Assembly (NCBI GenBank): GCA_039822045.1 | Contig: JBCBMY010000003.1 | Span: 62,001-126,000 of the forward strand | DNA: 64,000 nucleotides | DNA from: HLUCCA09 sp039822045 | Lineage (GTDB): Bacteria > Pseudomonadota > Alphaproteobacteria > Rhodobacterales > Rhodobacteraceae | Reading direction: 5' to 3' | Part shown: piece after piece, positions 50,942 through 60,532 of the stretch | How the letters are laid out: every line of letters begins with the position of its first letter | How positions within the stretch are numbered: position 1 is the stretch's first letter | The notes under the pieces: generated by a model | Seen by the model: only the letters and a program-made list of their open reading frames with translations | Database searches by the model: none | Told to the model about the DNA's origin: nothing | Made by a program: the position numbers and the translations under genes

Positions 50942-52312
50942 CTAGTAGGAATACTCGCCGTAGACCCGCGTCAGATCCCCGCCCCAATCGCCGCGATAGT
51001 GCGCGAGCAGCTCGTCGGCGGGGGATTGTCCGCTGTCGAGCGTCTCCTGCAGGGCGTTGAGGAAGTGGGTCTCGTCGCCAATGAGGCCGCCGGCGCCGGG
51101 CAGAGCACGCGCCCTCAGCCCGGCTTCGGCGATCCTGACCGCCTCGACCGCCAGATCTGCAAGTCTCACGCCTCCGGCCTCACCGTCCAAACCGCTCACG
51201 GAAGCGGCCACGCGCAGGGCCTGGCGGGTCTCGTCGTTGAGGTCTTTCACAAGGTCCCAGACCGCGTCGAGGGCGGATTGATCGTAGGTCAGGCCCACCC
51301 AGAAGGCGGGAAGCGCACAGAGGCGCCGCCATGGGCCGCCATCGGCCCCCCGCATCTCGATGAACTTCTTCAGCCGCGCCTCGGGGAAGATCGTCGTGAG
51401 GTGGTCGGCCCAGTCGCTGAGCGTCGGCACCTCTCCGGGCAAAGCAGGAAGTTTGCCATCCAAGAAGTCGCGAAACGATTGGCCGAGCGCGTCGATATAG
51501 GTGCCGTCGCGATAGACGAAGTACATTGGCACATCGAGCGCATACTCGACATAGCGCTCGAACCCGAACCCGTCCTCGAACACGAAGGGCAGCATGCCGG
51601 TGCGGTCGGCATCGAGGTCGCGCCAGATCCGCGAGCGCCATGACTTGTGACCGTTGATCTTGCCCTCGAAGAACGGGGAGTTGGCAAAGAGGGCCGTCGC
51701 CACGGGCTGCAGCGCAAGCGCCACGCGCATCTTCTGCACCATGTCGGCCTCGGAGGCGAAATCGAGGTTCACCTGCACCGTGCAGGTTCGATACATCATC
51801 TGCGTGCCGTGGGTGCCGACGCGGCCCATATAGTCGGTCATCAGGGCATAGCGGCCCTTTGGCATGCGGGGCATGTCCTCATGCCGCCAGATCGGTGCCG
51901 CGCCAAGGCCGATGAAGCCCGCGCCGATATCGTCGGCGACCGACTTCACTTCACGCAAATGGGCGTTCACCTCATCGCAGGTCTCGTGGATCGACTTCAG
52001 CGGCGCGCCCGAGAGCTCAAGCTGCCCCCCCGGCTCCAGCGAAACGTTTGCGCCGTCCTTTTCCAGACCGATGATCTTACCCTGCTCCTCGATCCCCGAC
52101 CAGCCGAAGCGGTCGCGCAAGCCCTCGAGCACGGCACGGACCGATCGCGCTCCTTCGTAGGGCAGGGGCTTTAGGGTGTCCTTGCAGTAGCCAAACTTCT
52201 CGTGCTCGGTGCCGATGCGCCAGGCGTCTTGCGGCTTGCACCCGCTGGCCAGATATTCCGCGAGCTGCGCGCGGCTCTCGATCGGGCCGCCGCCCGACTG
52301 GGGGATGGACAT
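50942..52312 (-). CDS. gshA: glutamate-cysteine ligase, plant/proteobacterial type
   Basis: 456 residues of the GCS2-like family seen in alphaproteobacteria and plants: GTEHEKFGY (ATP/Glu site), LEPGGQLELSGAPLKSIHETC, GFIGLGAAPIW and MRGADGGPWRRLCALPAFWVGL. First step of glutathione synthesis, cytosolic. Adjacent to the PH-like protein, GNAT and rsmE genes on the same strand. Confidence 0.95.
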   Translation of the reverse strand: MSIPQSGGGPIESRAQLAEYLASGCKPQDAWRIGTEHEKFGYCKDTLKPLPYEGARSVRAVLEGLRDRFGWSGIEEQGKIIGLEKDGANVSLEPGGQLELSGAPLKSIHETCDEVNAHLREVKSVADDIGAGFIGLGAAPIWRHEDMPRMPKGRYALMTDYMGRVGTHGTQMMYRTCTVQVNLDFASEADMVQKMRVALALQPVATALFANSPFFEGKINGHKSWRSRIWRDLDADRTGMLPFVFEDGFGFERYVEYALDVPMYFVYRDGTYIDALGQSFRDFLDGKLPALPGEVPTLSDWADHLTTIFPEARLKKFIEMRGADGGPWRRLCALPAFWVGLTYDQSALDAVWDLVKDLNDETRQALRVAASVSGLDGEAGGVRLADLAVEAVRIAEAGLRARALPGAGGLIGDETHFLNALQETLDSGQSPADELLAHYRGDWGGDLTRVYGEYSY

Positions 52313-52374
52313 GGGGCGCTCCCGCTCTGGCCTCGCAATTCAGGAGGCGTGACTGAGCGCTCGCGACGCGGGTG

Positions 52375-52926
52375 TCAAGGGCGCGGCGACGGCGGGGCGC
52401 TGTGCGTCAGCGCTGGTCCAGCGGAGGCACCGTCGCGCCGCCAAAGGGTGCGCGCGCCCTCGGGCGGGTGGTCGAGCGCGTCGAGAAACGTGGGCAACGA
52501 GGCGCCCGGAAGCGCTGCGAACGTGTTGATGAGCGCCTCGGCACCCGTGGCGGCGGCGGGAATGGTGACGGCACGCCCGTCGTCGTGCGAGAGCCGCCAA
52601 GAGGGGCCGTCGGGCGTGGCCAGGACGTCGATCCGCGACAGCTCCGACAGGGCGACCACGCCACCGGTTTCGGGCCCGAAGTAAGCTATGGCCCCCTCGT
52701 CGATCTGTACCACGCCGGGCGCGACGTCGGCGCGGGCGAACCGCAGCGTACGCCAAGCGGCCAGCGCAAGGCCAAGCCCGAAGGCCAGGATAAGCCCGCC
52801 AAGCGCGCCGTAGAAATAGCCGCCGCGGGTGGCGATCCAGGCCCCAAGCGCCCCGGCGGCCAGTGCGGCGCCGACCTCTCTCCAGCGGGTGATCGCGGCC
52901 AGCGCCTCGGGACGGAGAAAGCTCAT
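52375..52926 (-). CDS. membrane protein with PH-like domain
   Basis: 183 residues: two membrane helices (about 18-34 and 38-56) and a C-terminal beta-rich domain resembling short bacterial PH domains (LAPGVVQIDEGAIAYFGPETGGVVALSELSRIDVLATPDG). The last 25 residues are low-complexity. It overlaps the GNAT gene stop in an ATGA. The layout is similar to the PH-like protein at 45817-46704. Function unknown. Confidence 0.75.
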   Translation of the reverse strand: MSFLRPEALAAITRWREVGAALAAGALGAWIATRGGYFYGALGGLILAFGLGLALAAWRTLRFARADVAPGVVQIDEGAIAYFGPETGGVVALSELSRIDVLATPDGPSWRLSHDDGRAVTIPAAATGAEALINTFAALPGASLPTFLDALDHPPEGARTLWRRDGASAGPALTHSAPPSPRP

Positions 52927-53780
52927 GCCGCGCCCTCGCCCGTTTCAAAGAGGAGCATGGTGAACGGCTCGACATAGCGAAAGCCCACGGCCTCATAGGC
53001 CCGCGCCGCGCCCCGGCTGGCGGCAAAGAGCACGGCGCGCGTCACCCCCTCCGACCGCGCCTCTTGCAAATGCAGCGCAAGCACGCGGCGGGCCAGGCCC
53101 TTCCCGCGCCGGGCCGGCGGCGTATAGACCCCGCCGATCTGGACAACATCGGCAAGCGTTGCGTTGAACCCGGTCATGGCCAGCGGTGCGTACCCATCAA
53201 CCAGCACCCGATGATGACCTGCCACGAGATAGTGCTGCAGGTCGCGCTCGGCCGCGGACCAGGCCACCTCCTCGGGCGTGCCGAGCGTTTCGATATGGTA
53301 GGCGGCGCGCCACGGCAGAACGACGGGCAGATCCGCCTCTCTCACCGGGCGGATCGATGTGCCATCCGGCGCGGAAGGAACAACCAGATCCGAGAGCTCG
53401 AGCGCATAGCCCGGCTCGTCGGCGTCATGGCGGATCGGCTGGTCTTGCAGGCCCCAGGCGGTTTGCAGCGTCCGAACCTGAGCGGTTGCGCCCAGCATGC
53501 CGATCAGGTTGCGCCCCGCGCCCTCCTCAGTAAGTGCCTTCGCATGGTCCGGCGTTGCGCCGGGCAATTGCGGCATGCCCATCCCCTCGTTCGTCTGCGC
53601 GTAAAGGCCGGTCAGCCGCGGCCCGTCCTCGAACAGCCAAAGCGTCGTGCCGCGTGGGGCGTCGCTGCCGAGGCCGTGCGCCTCGAGATTGGCAAGCGGA
53701 AACATCGAGGTCTGGATGTGGGCGCGCAGGAACGCCTGGATCGCCGGGATGTCGGCCTCGGTGGCGCGGCGCGGTGTCAT
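52923..53780 (-). CDS. GNAT family N-acetyltransferase
   Basis: 285 residues from ATG 53780, sharing ATGA with rsmE. The C-terminal half has the GNAT acetyl-CoA motif VYTPPARRGKGLARRVLALHL and AYEAVGF. The N-terminal half looks like a degenerate second GNAT unit (RRATEADIPAIQAFLRAH). Substrate unknown. Confidence 0.88.
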   Translation of the reverse strand: MTPRRATEADIPAIQAFLRAHIQTSMFPLANLEAHGLGSDAPRGTTLWLFEDGPRLTGLYAQTNEGMGMPQLPGATPDHAKALTEEGAGRNLIGMLGATAQVRTLQTAWGLQDQPIRHDADEPGYALELSDLVVPSAPDGTSIRPVREADLPVVLPWRAAYHIETLGTPEEVAWSAAERDLQHYLVAGHHRVLVDGYAPLAMTGFNATLADVVQIGGVYTPPARRGKGLARRVLALHLQEARSEGVTRAVLFAASRGAARAYEAVGFRYVEPFTMLLFETGEGAA

Positions 53781-54496
53781 GCCCAATCCCCCAGCTGCAT
53801 CTGCCAGAGCGTAAGTGCCGCAACAGCCGCCGTGTCGGCACGCAGGATCCGCGGCCCGAGCGACACCGCGTGGGCGGTCGGCAGTGCGGCCAGCCTGGTG
53901 CGCTCGTCCTCCGAAAATCCACCCTCCGGTCCGATCAGGATGGACCATGGGCCGGGTGCGTCGGGCAGCCGGCCGGCCGAGCTCGTCCCGACGAGCGCTT
54001 CGTCGCAGAACATCAGCCGCCGGTCTCCAAGAGACGTGAGCGCTGCATCCAGACGAACGGCGGCCGTGACCTCGGGCACGAAGGTTCCGCCGCATTGTTC
54101 GGCAGCCTCGATGGCGTGGGCTTGAAGCCGGTCCTGCCGCACCCGCTCGGCGTTGGTGAACGTGGTCTGCACGGGCACGATGCGGCGCACACCAAGTTCG
54201 GCCGCCTTCTCGACGATGAAGTCGGTCCGCGCTTTCTTGATCGGTGCGAACAACAGCCAGAGGTCTGGCGGCACCTGAAGCTCCCGCGTGCGGCCAAGGC
54301 AGGTCAACTCACCAGCACGCTTGCCCGCGTGGGCCACCTCGGCCTCCCATTCGCCCGAGCGGCCGTCGAACACGGCAAGCCGATCGCCCGCGCCCATGCG
54401 CATCACGCCGAACAGGTAATGCGCGTGGGCGTGCGAGAGCGGCAGCGTTTGCCCCTCGCCCAGCGGCTGGTCTAGATACAGACGCACGCGCCCCAT
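53777..54496 (-). CDS. rsmE: 16S rRNA (uracil-1498-N3)-methyltransferase
   Basis: 239 residues from ATG 54496. SPOUT fold RsmE: HAHYLFGVMRMGAGD N-terminal PUA-like part, KKARTDFIVEKAAELGV, and the knot motif ILIGPEGGFSEDE with LGPRILRADTA. Methylates U1498 of 16S rRNA. Divergent from ubiA, with a 30-base gap, so their promoters overlap. It is coupled to the GNAT gene downstream. Confidence 0.95.
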   Translation of the reverse strand: MGRVRLYLDQPLGEGQTLPLSHAHAHYLFGVMRMGAGDRLAVFDGRSGEWEAEVAHAGKRAGELTCLGRTRELQVPPDLWLLFAPIKKARTDFIVEKAAELGVRRIVPVQTTFTNAERVRQDRLQAHAIEAAEQCGGTFVPEVTAAVRLDAALTSLGDRRLMFCDEALVGTSSAGRLPDAPGPWSILIGPEGGFSEDERTRLAALPTAHAVSLGPRILRADTAAVAALTLWQMQLGDWA

Positions 54497-54526
54497 GCGG
54501 CCCCCCACGGCAGAGGCCCCGAACCT

Positions 54527-55519
54527 ATGACCGAGACGCCCGACATGCCAGAGCCCGCCGCCGATGACCCTGCCCGCCGCACCGAGGGGAGTGTGGCCGA
54601 CGCCTACTCCGAAAACTGGGTCGATACGCGCGCCCCGGAATGGTCCCGACCGTATCTGCGGCTGTCGCGGGCGGACCGCCCGATCGGCACATGGCTGCTG
54701 CTCCTGCCCTGCTGGTGGGCCGTTCTCGGCGCGGCGAATCATGGCGGCTGGGCCTGGCACCACGCGTGGGTGATAGTGGGCTGTGCCATTGGGGCGTGGT
54801 TCATGCGCGGCGCGGGCTGCACCTGGAATGACCTGACCGACCGCGACTTCGACGCCGCCGTGGCACGCACCCGCTCGCGACCCCTGCCATCGGGGCAGGT
54901 CACGCCGCGACAGGCGCTCGGCTGGGCCGTCATTCAATCTCTGCTCGCGTTCTTCATCCTGATCACGTTCCACCCACTGGCCATCGCGCTCGGCGTGGCG
55001 TCGCTCGTGCTGGTGGCGATCTACCCCTTTGCCAAGCGCTTCACCTGGTGGCCGCAGGTCTTTCTTGGCCTTGCCTTCAACTGGGGCGCGCTCTTGGCCT
55101 GGGCCGCTGCAGCGGGGTCGCTCACTTGGGCGCCGGTATTTCTCTATCTCGGCGGGATCGCCTGGACGCTCTTCTATGACACGATCTACGCCCATCAGGA
55201 CGTGGAAGACGACGCGCTGATCGGCGTCAAATCCACCGCGCGGCTCTTCGGCAACCAGAGCCCGATATGGCTGCGCGGCTTCCTCGTTGCGACGGTGCTG
55301 CTTCTGAGCGCGGGCGTTATTCTCGCCCTGGCGCCGGGGCGCAACCCGTTGGCTATGGTTCTGGCGCTGGGCGGCGTCTGGGGGATGGGATGGCATCTGG
55401 CCTGGCAGCTTGCCCGGCTCGATATCGAAGACCCCGAGACCTGCCTGCGCCTTTTCCGATCGAACCGCGATGCCGGGCTGATCGTTGTGGCGGGGCTGGC
55501 TCTGGCCGTCTTCGTCTGA
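54527..55519 (+). CDS. ubiA: 4-hydroxybenzoate polyprenyltransferase
   Basis: 330 residues, about eight helices. The two Asp-rich motifs are NDLTDRDFDAAVARTRSRP and DTIYAHQDVEDDALIG. It prenylates 4-hydroxybenzoate in ubiquinone synthesis at the inner membrane. Its N-terminal 40 residues are soluble and acidic, a bit longer than E. coli UbiA. Divergent from rsmE and convergent with the DsbD-like gene. Confidence 0.95.
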   Translation: MTETPDMPEPAADDPARRTEGSVADAYSENWVDTRAPEWSRPYLRLSRADRPIGTWLLLLPCWWAVLGAANHGGWAWHHAWVIVGCAIGAWFMRGAGCTWNDLTDRDFDAAVARTRSRPLPSGQVTPRQALGWAVIQSLLAFFILITFHPLAIALGVASLVLVAIYPFAKRFTWWPQVFLGLAFNWGALLAWAAAAGSLTWAPVFLYLGGIAWTLFYDTIYAHQDVEDDALIGVKSTARLFGNQSPIWLRGFLVATVLLLSAGVILALAPGRNPLAMVLALGGVWGMGWHLAWQLARLDIEDPETCLRLFRSNRDAGLIVVAGLALAVFV

Positions 55520-55540
55520 TCGCCCGGTGTAGCGGGTCCG

Positions 55541-56338
55541 TCAGGAGCACCCGCGAATATCCACCGCGCGGCCGGTTCCAAGGATCGTGAAGCGCAGCGC
55601 AGAGCGGTCGAGCGCGAGCGCTGTGCCGGGCGCCGGCACCAGATCCGCCCTCAGATGCAATGTGCCGCCCGACCGCGCCACCTGCGGCTCCGAGACCCAG
55701 ACCGAGGGGTTGCCGGCTTCGACCACGGCCACTTCGCCGCCGCCAAGGGCCGGCATCTCTATCTTTGCATCAAGCTGCATCCCGTCCGAGATCGGCGAGA
55801 ACCGGCAGGCCACCGCCGCAACGCCGGCGCGGCGCGCCGACACCGGCCCCGCGGCCAGCGCCGTCCGGATCAACGGATCGGGGGCACCGGCGCCGCTCAG
55901 GTCGGCCGTAAACGACAGTTCCGCGGGTATGCACACGTCTTCGCACACGCCAAGCTCCATCTCGGCCGCCACCGCAATGGGCGCACCGGCGCGCCGTGGG
56001 CGAAACTCGATGGGCAGAACCAATTCGTCTGCATAGCCGATCGTGCGCATCCCAAAGGCGTCGAAGACATCCGGCGCAGGCCAGTGCAGCGAAACCCCCG
56101 CCAGGTTCCGGGAGCCCGACCAGTCGAACCGGGGCGCTATTCCGGCATCCCCCGGCGCCCGCCAGTAGGTCTTCCAGCCCGGAGCCAGCGTCAGGCGGAG
56201 CGCCGCCATCCGCGTGCCCCGCTCGGTTTGCCAGCCGCCCAGCACCTCGGCTCGTACGACATCCGACGGCACACCCTGGGCGAACGCGGCGACCGGGCCC
56301 CACAGAGCGAGGAAAAGACAGAAGATAAAGCGCATCAT
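55541..56338 (-). CDS. DsbD N-terminal-like disulphide domain protein
   Basis: 265 residues; start at ATG 56338 or 56335, giving a signal peptide (about 2-20, ending AFA). Body is the DsbD-alpha-like domain: APGWKTYWRAPGDAGIAPRF and the redox pair VCEDVCIP. It lacks the membrane and C-terminal thioredoxin domains of DsbD, so it is a stand-alone periplasmic domain that needs an electron donor elsewhere. It is divergent from the AlgH-type gene. Confidence 0.82.
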   Translation of the reverse strand: MMRFIFCLFLALWGPVAAFAQGVPSDVVRAEVLGGWQTERGTRMAALRLTLAPGWKTYWRAPGDAGIAPRFDWSGSRNLAGVSLHWPAPDVFDAFGMRTIGYADELVLPIEFRPRRAGAPIAVAAEMELGVCEDVCIPAELSFTADLSGAGAPDPLIRTALAAGPVSARRAGVAAVACRFSPISDGMQLDAKIEMPALGGGEVAVVEAGNPSVWVSEPQVARSGGTLHLRADLVPAPGTALALDRSALRFTILGTGRAVDIRGCS

Positions 56339-56491
56339 CCGTCTGACATAGGCGAGCGCGAGGCAGATGGGAATTCGTGCGTGCTCACATCGACGTGCGC
56401 AGAGCCACACCTGCCCGGACACAGTGCAAAGGCACGCTCAACCCGCGGCGCGCCCCTTGTTCTTCGGCCTGTCGCGGCCCATCCTAGGAGC

Positions 56492-57070
56492 ATGGTTGAA
56501 GCCTCGCCTGACCCAATCGACCTGACCGGGCAGTTGCTCATCGCGATGCCGGGTATGGGCGACCCGCGCTTCGAGCGGTCGGTGATCTTCCTGTGCGCCC
56601 ATTCCGACGAGGGCGCGATGGGCCTCGTGGTGAACCATCCCGTGGCAGACCTGACCTTCGGCGAACTCCTGTCGCAGCTCGAAATCGAGACCAGCGAGCC
56701 CATCGAGAGCATTCCGGTTCATATGGGCGGCCCGGTGGAGCACGGGCGCGGCTTTGTCCTCCATTCCGGCGAGTACCGCGAGAGCGAGGCGACGCTCGAG
56801 GTCGAGGGCGGCTTTGGGATGACGGCGACGCTCGACATTCTGGAGGACATCGCCGGGGGCCGTGGCCCGCGCGCAATTCTGATGGCGCTGGGCTATGCGG
56901 GCTGGGGGCCGGGCCAGCTCGAGGGCGAGATTGCGCGGAATGCCTGGCTCACATGCGCCTCGAACTCCGAGATCGTGTTCGGCACGCCCGCGGCCCGGAA
57001 GTGGGAGCGCGCATTGGCTTCGCTCGGGGTGGACCCGCTTACGCTCAGCGCCGACGCGGGCCACGCCTGA
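56492..57070 (+). CDS. YqgE/AlgH family protein
   Basis: 192 residues from ATG 56492 (coordinate inferred from the frame and the protein length, since the printed line was hard to index). Conserved UPF0301 stretches: LLIAMPGMGDPRFERSVIFLCAH, GAMGLVVNHP, HMGGPVEHGRGFVLH, ALGYAGWGPGQLEGEIARNAW. Function unknown, although P. aeruginosa AlgH has been linked to alginate control. Convergent with the acyltransferase gene. Confidence 0.92.
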   Translation: MVEASPDPIDLTGQLLIAMPGMGDPRFERSVIFLCAHSDEGAMGLVVNHPVADLTFGELLSQLEIETSEPIESIPVHMGGPVEHGRGFVLHSGEYRESEATLEVEGGFGMTATLDILEDIAGGRGPRAILMALGYAGWGPGQLEGEIARNAWLTCASNSEIVFGTPAARKWERALASLGVDPLTLSADAGHA

Positions 57071-57128
57071 CCGTCCGGCGGCCTTGGCTGCCCCGCACCT
57101 TTGGCCGTGGACCCGCAGTCGAACCGCG

Positions 57129-57863
57129 TTAGGTTCGCGATGGCACCGTGAAGCCAGCTTCGGCCATCAGCGCGTTTGAGGCACTCTCGATGCGGGTCTC
57201 CAACTCCGCCATGACATCGGCGACGGGTTGGCCGGGCGGGACCCGGTCGAGAAACTCCACAACGGCAAGCCCAGGCGTGCGATAGATCCCCGTGCGCGGC
57301 CAGAAGACGCCAACATTGGTGGCCGCTGGCACGCAGGGCTGGCCGAGCTGTTCATAGAGGATGCCGGTGCCGATCTTGTAGGGCAGGTACGCGCCAGGCG
57401 CCACGCGGGTCCCCTGCGGATAGATGATAAGCTGGCCCGGGCCCGCACGCCCTTCTGCAACGCCGCGTTTCATCTGGGCAATGGCCTCGCCCCGTTTTCC
57501 CCGGTCCACCGGCACGCATCCGATGCGCAGCGCAAACCATCCCAGGATCGGCGCCCATTTCAGCGAGCTCTTCATGATGAATTTCGGGCGCGGCACGGCT
57601 GAGACGATGATGATGATGTCGAAAAAGCTCTGGTGCTTGGAGGCGATCAGCACCTCATCCGTCGGAACCTCGCCGCGCACCTCAGAGGCCAGCCCGACCA
57701 TCCACCGCGCCGTCCACCGCACCCAGCGGCAATAGGTGTGGATGCCGGCAAAGGCATAGCGACGATCCCACGCCGCCAACGGCATGTACCACAAGGCCAG
57801 TACGGCCATCATCAGATACATCTGAGCGACGAAGAGGAGGGAGCGAAGCCATTGCAAGGCCAT
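57129..57863 (-). CDS. PlsC-family 1-acylglycerol-3-phosphate acyltransferase
   Basis: 244 residues with an N-terminal hydrophobic segment (about 5-27). Acyltransferase motifs HQSFFD (HxxxxD) near 77, PRPKFIMKSSLKWAPILGW and YPQGTR near 148 (EGTR variant). Likely acylates lysophosphatidic acid. It is the last gene of an ftsE-ftsX unit (two bases after ftsX), an arrangement conserved in the group. Confidence 0.9.
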   Translation of the reverse strand: MALQWLRSLLFVAQMYLMMAVLALWYMPLAAWDRRYAFAGIHTYCRWVRWTARWMVGLASEVRGEVPTDEVLIASKHQSFFDIIIIVSAVPRPKFIMKSSLKWAPILGWFALRIGCVPVDRGKRGEAIAQMKRGVAEGRAGPGQLIIYPQGTRVAPGAYLPYKIGTGILYEQLGQPCVPAATNVGVFWPRTGIYRTPGLAVVEFLDRVPPGQPVADVMAELETRIESASNALMAEAGFTVPSRT

Positions 57864-57864
57864 G

Positions 57865-58755
57865 TCAGCGGGTCGCTTTCAGTTGACGGAAGGCGGCAAA
57901 GCGGGTGGCCGCGAAGGCGACGAGGGCGGCGGTGAGAGGCACGACGATCGGGATCACCCATTGCGCACCGGTGAAGCCGAGCCCCGTGAGGAAGCCCCCC
58001 GCCGCATCGGCCCGGGGCAGGGCAGCCACGGCGCCGAGGCCGACGCCCATCCCGATGAGCGCTCCGGTCGTCGCGCGCAGGGTAAATCGGCGCACGAAGG
58101 CCCGGGCAATCCACGCGTCTCGCGCGCCCACGAGCCGGAGCGTCGCGATCACCCGGGCGTTTGCCGCAAGCGCCGCTTGCGCCGCCAGCGTGATCATCGC
58201 CGCCGTCGCGGCCCCGATAAGAGCAAGCGACACCAGGCCAAGCGCGCGGAGGCGCTGTGCAGCTTCAATCAGCGGCGCCCGCCATCTTGTGTGATCGTCA
58301 TAAATCGCCCCTGGTGCTTCGCCCGCGAGCCTTGCCGTCAGCCCGACCACGTCGAGGCCGTCGGGCGCCTCCACCACTTCGATGAGCGCCGGCACCGGCA
58401 AGCTCTCGAGCAACAGATCGGGGCCGAGCCAGGGCGCAAGGAGCGCGCGCTCCTCATCCTCGCTCAGCCGCCGCGCCGAGGCGACGCCCGGGGTCGTGGC
58501 CAGCACATCGAGCACAATGCGGGCCTGCGCCTCCACCTGACCGGCAGGCGCGGTAATCCGCACCGTCGCCGTCCGTGCCAGCGCGTCGGACCACCGGGTT
58601 GCAAGCCGGTCGGTCGCGAGCGTCAGCGCCAGCGCGAAGACCGCCAGAAAGGCCATGGCCGCCGAGGTGAACAGGGTCAGGCGGACGGTGAAGCCCGAGG
58701 GTGGCACCACGCGCCCCGGCCCCTGGTCCGCGCGAAGGGCAGCAGGCAGGATCAC
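57865..58755 (-). CDS. ftsX: cell-division ABC transporter permease FtsX
   Basis: 296 residues from GTG 58755 overlapping the ftsE stop (GTGA). Four membrane helices: one at about 28-48 and three in the C-terminal half (about 165-290), with a periplasmic loop between them that in other bacteria activates peptidoglycan hydrolases. Sequence identity to FtsX is low, as usual, so the call rests on helices, size and ftsE context. Confidence 0.88.
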   Translation of the reverse strand: MILPAALRADQGPGRVVPPSGFTVRLTLFTSAAMAFLAVFALALTLATDRLATRWSDALARTATVRITAPAGQVEAQARIVLDVLATTPGVASARRLSEDEERALLAPWLGPDLLLESLPVPALIEVVEAPDGLDVVGLTARLAGEAPGAIYDDHTRWRAPLIEAAQRLRALGLVSLALIGAATAAMITLAAQAALAANARVIATLRLVGARDAWIARAFVRRFTLRATTGALIGMGVGLGAVAALPRADAAGGFLTGLGFTGAQWVIPIVVPLTAALVAFAATRFAAFRQLKATR

Positions 58756-59474
58756 AGCTCGGCCCCGGCCAGGTGAAGCTGGCGTTTGGCAATCCGCAGG
58801 ACCCGCGCCGAGACCTGCCCCTTGGTCGCACGGATCAGGCCAAGATCGTGCGTCGCCATCAGCACCGCCTTGCCCATCCGGTTCAGCTCGACAAGCAACT
58901 GCAACAACTTCAGCGACATGTCCCAATCGACGTTTCCGGTGGGCTCATCGGCCAGAATCACGTCGGGTGCCATGATCACCGCGCGCGCAAGTGCAGCCCG
59001 CTGCCGCTCGCCACCGGACAGTTCGGGGGGCAGCGCCCCGGCCCGCGGCGCAAGCCCGACCCACCCCAGGAGATCGTCGAGGTTGCCGCGCTCGGCCGCC
59101 ACATCGCGCCCGGCGACCTCCAGCGGCAGGGCGATATTGTCGGCAAGCGACAGGTGGTCGATGAACTGGCAGTCCTGGTGCACAACCCCGATGCGCCGCC
59201 GCGCACGGGCCACATCATCTCGGTCCATCGTGGCGGCATCCTTGCCGAACACCTCCACCCGGCCGGCCGAGGGCGTCAGTTCAAGGTAGCACAGCTTCAT
59301 CAGCGTAGACTTGCCGGCCCCCGACGGCCCGGTCAGAAAGTGAAACGTGCCGGGCGCCAGGGTCAGGTCCACCCCTTGGAGCAGTGTTCCGTCCATCGGC
59401 GCGCCCTCAGGTTGAGACCACGCCGATTGCGCCGTTGAATCATAGGCATAGGCCACGTTCGACAGGGTGATCAC
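58752..59474 (-). CDS. ftsE: cell-division ABC transporter ATPase FtsE
   Basis: 240 residues. Walker A GPSGAGKST (48-56), Q-loop region VHQDCQFIDHLSL, LSGGERQRAALARAV and Walker B VILADEPTGNVD. Powers FtsX at the divisome. First gene of ftsE-ftsX-plsC; a 202-base gap to the rightward zinc-ribbon gene holds the divergent promoters. Confidence 0.95.
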   Translation of the reverse strand: MITLSNVAYAYDSTAQSAWSQPEGAPMDGTLLQGVDLTLAPGTFHFLTGPSGAGKSTLMKLCYLELTPSAGRVEVFGKDAATMDRDDVARARRRIGVVHQDCQFIDHLSLADNIALPLEVAGRDVAAERGNLDDLLGWVGLAPRAGALPPELSGGERQRAALARAVIMAPDVILADEPTGNVDWDMSLKLLQLLVELNRMGKAVLMATHDLGLIRATKGQVSARVLRIAKRQLHLAGAEL

Positions 59475-59676
59475 GGCTCTTTCGGCTCTCGGCTTGCGGG
59501 CTTGGCACGCGGGGCAGGGCGGGAAATGTGATCGTTCTGCCCCGGATTGCCGGTCGGTTCAACGTCGCCGGCTGCCCGAACCCGCAAATCCTTTGTCATC
59601 CGACCGGGCCTCAGCCATAAAGCATGGAAACGATGAGCAGTGAACGAGCCGGATTGCTCCGGTACAGAGGACGATC

Positions 59677-60441
59677 ATGAGGTTGACCTGCCCGAATTGC
59701 GGCGCGCAATACGCGGTGGATCCGGGAGTGATCCCGGCGGAAGGGCGCGACGTGCAGTGCTCCAGTTGCGGCCACACCTGGCTGCAGCTTCATCCCGATG
59801 CCGCCGGTCAGCCCGAGCCCGAGCCGCCCGTTGAGGAGGTGGCTCAGGTCCCCTCCACCGATCCTGAGGTGATGAACATCCTGCGCGAGGAGGCCGAACG
59901 CGAGCGCGCCGCCCGCCAGGCCGAGAGCGCCCCGTTCGAGGCGCAGCCCGAATTGGCGATGGAGCCGGCTCCTGCCGTCGAGGCCGTCGCGCAACCGGCG
60001 CCCGAGCCGCAGCCCGAGCTCCGCGCAACCCCGGTCTTCCCGGCCGACATGAGCGATGAGGAGCGGGCCCTGCGGGCCGCGCCGCGCCGCTCGCTTCTGC
60101 CGGATATCGAAGAGATCAATTCCACCCTCGGCCCGTCAGACGACGATGAGCCAGGGCCGATCGTGGCGCGGATGCGACGCGAACGCGAGAACCGTGGGCG
60201 ACGGATCGGCTTTGCCATCGCCATTGGCACGTTTGCGATGCTGACAATCCTCTATTCGCAAGGGCCGCGTATCGCAGTGGCGGTGCCGGCGTTCGCGCCA
60301 GTCCTCACCGCCTATGTCGGGGCCGTGGACCGCGGGCGACTGTGGCTTGATGGGATGCTGCGTGCGGCCGTTGCCCCCGAGGGCGGCGCAAGCCCCAACG
60401 CCGTCGGCTCGATGCCGCAAACCGAGCGGACAGACAGCTAG
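59677..60441 (+). CDS. MJ0042-type zinc-ribbon protein with one membrane helix
   Basis: 254 residues. CPNCGAQYAVDPGVIPAEGRDVQCSSCGHTW gives a four-Cys zinc finger; a long Glu/Pro/Ala-rich linker (about 45-150) follows, then a basic segment and one membrane helix (about 177-197), and a short periplasmic tail. Conserved next to ftsEX in this group, so a link to division or envelope is likely, unproven. Confidence 0.85.
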   Translation: MRLTCPNCGAQYAVDPGVIPAEGRDVQCSSCGHTWLQLHPDAAGQPEPEPPVEEVAQVPSTDPEVMNILREEAERERAARQAESAPFEAQPELAMEPAPAVEAVAQPAPEPQPELRATPVFPADMSDEERALRAAPRRSLLPDIEEINSTLGPSDDDEPGPIVARMRRERENRGRRIGFAIAIGTFAMLTILYSQGPRIAVAVPAFAPVLTAYVGAVDRGRLWLDGMLRAAVAPEGGASPNAVGSMPQTERTDS

Positions 60442-60532
60442 GCTCGCCCAGCCGCCAGAGCGACCTTCGTCGCGCCGCCCTTAACTCCCGATAGACGACT
60501 GAGGGCCCCTGCCAGCGCGTGCCCAAGGCCCC

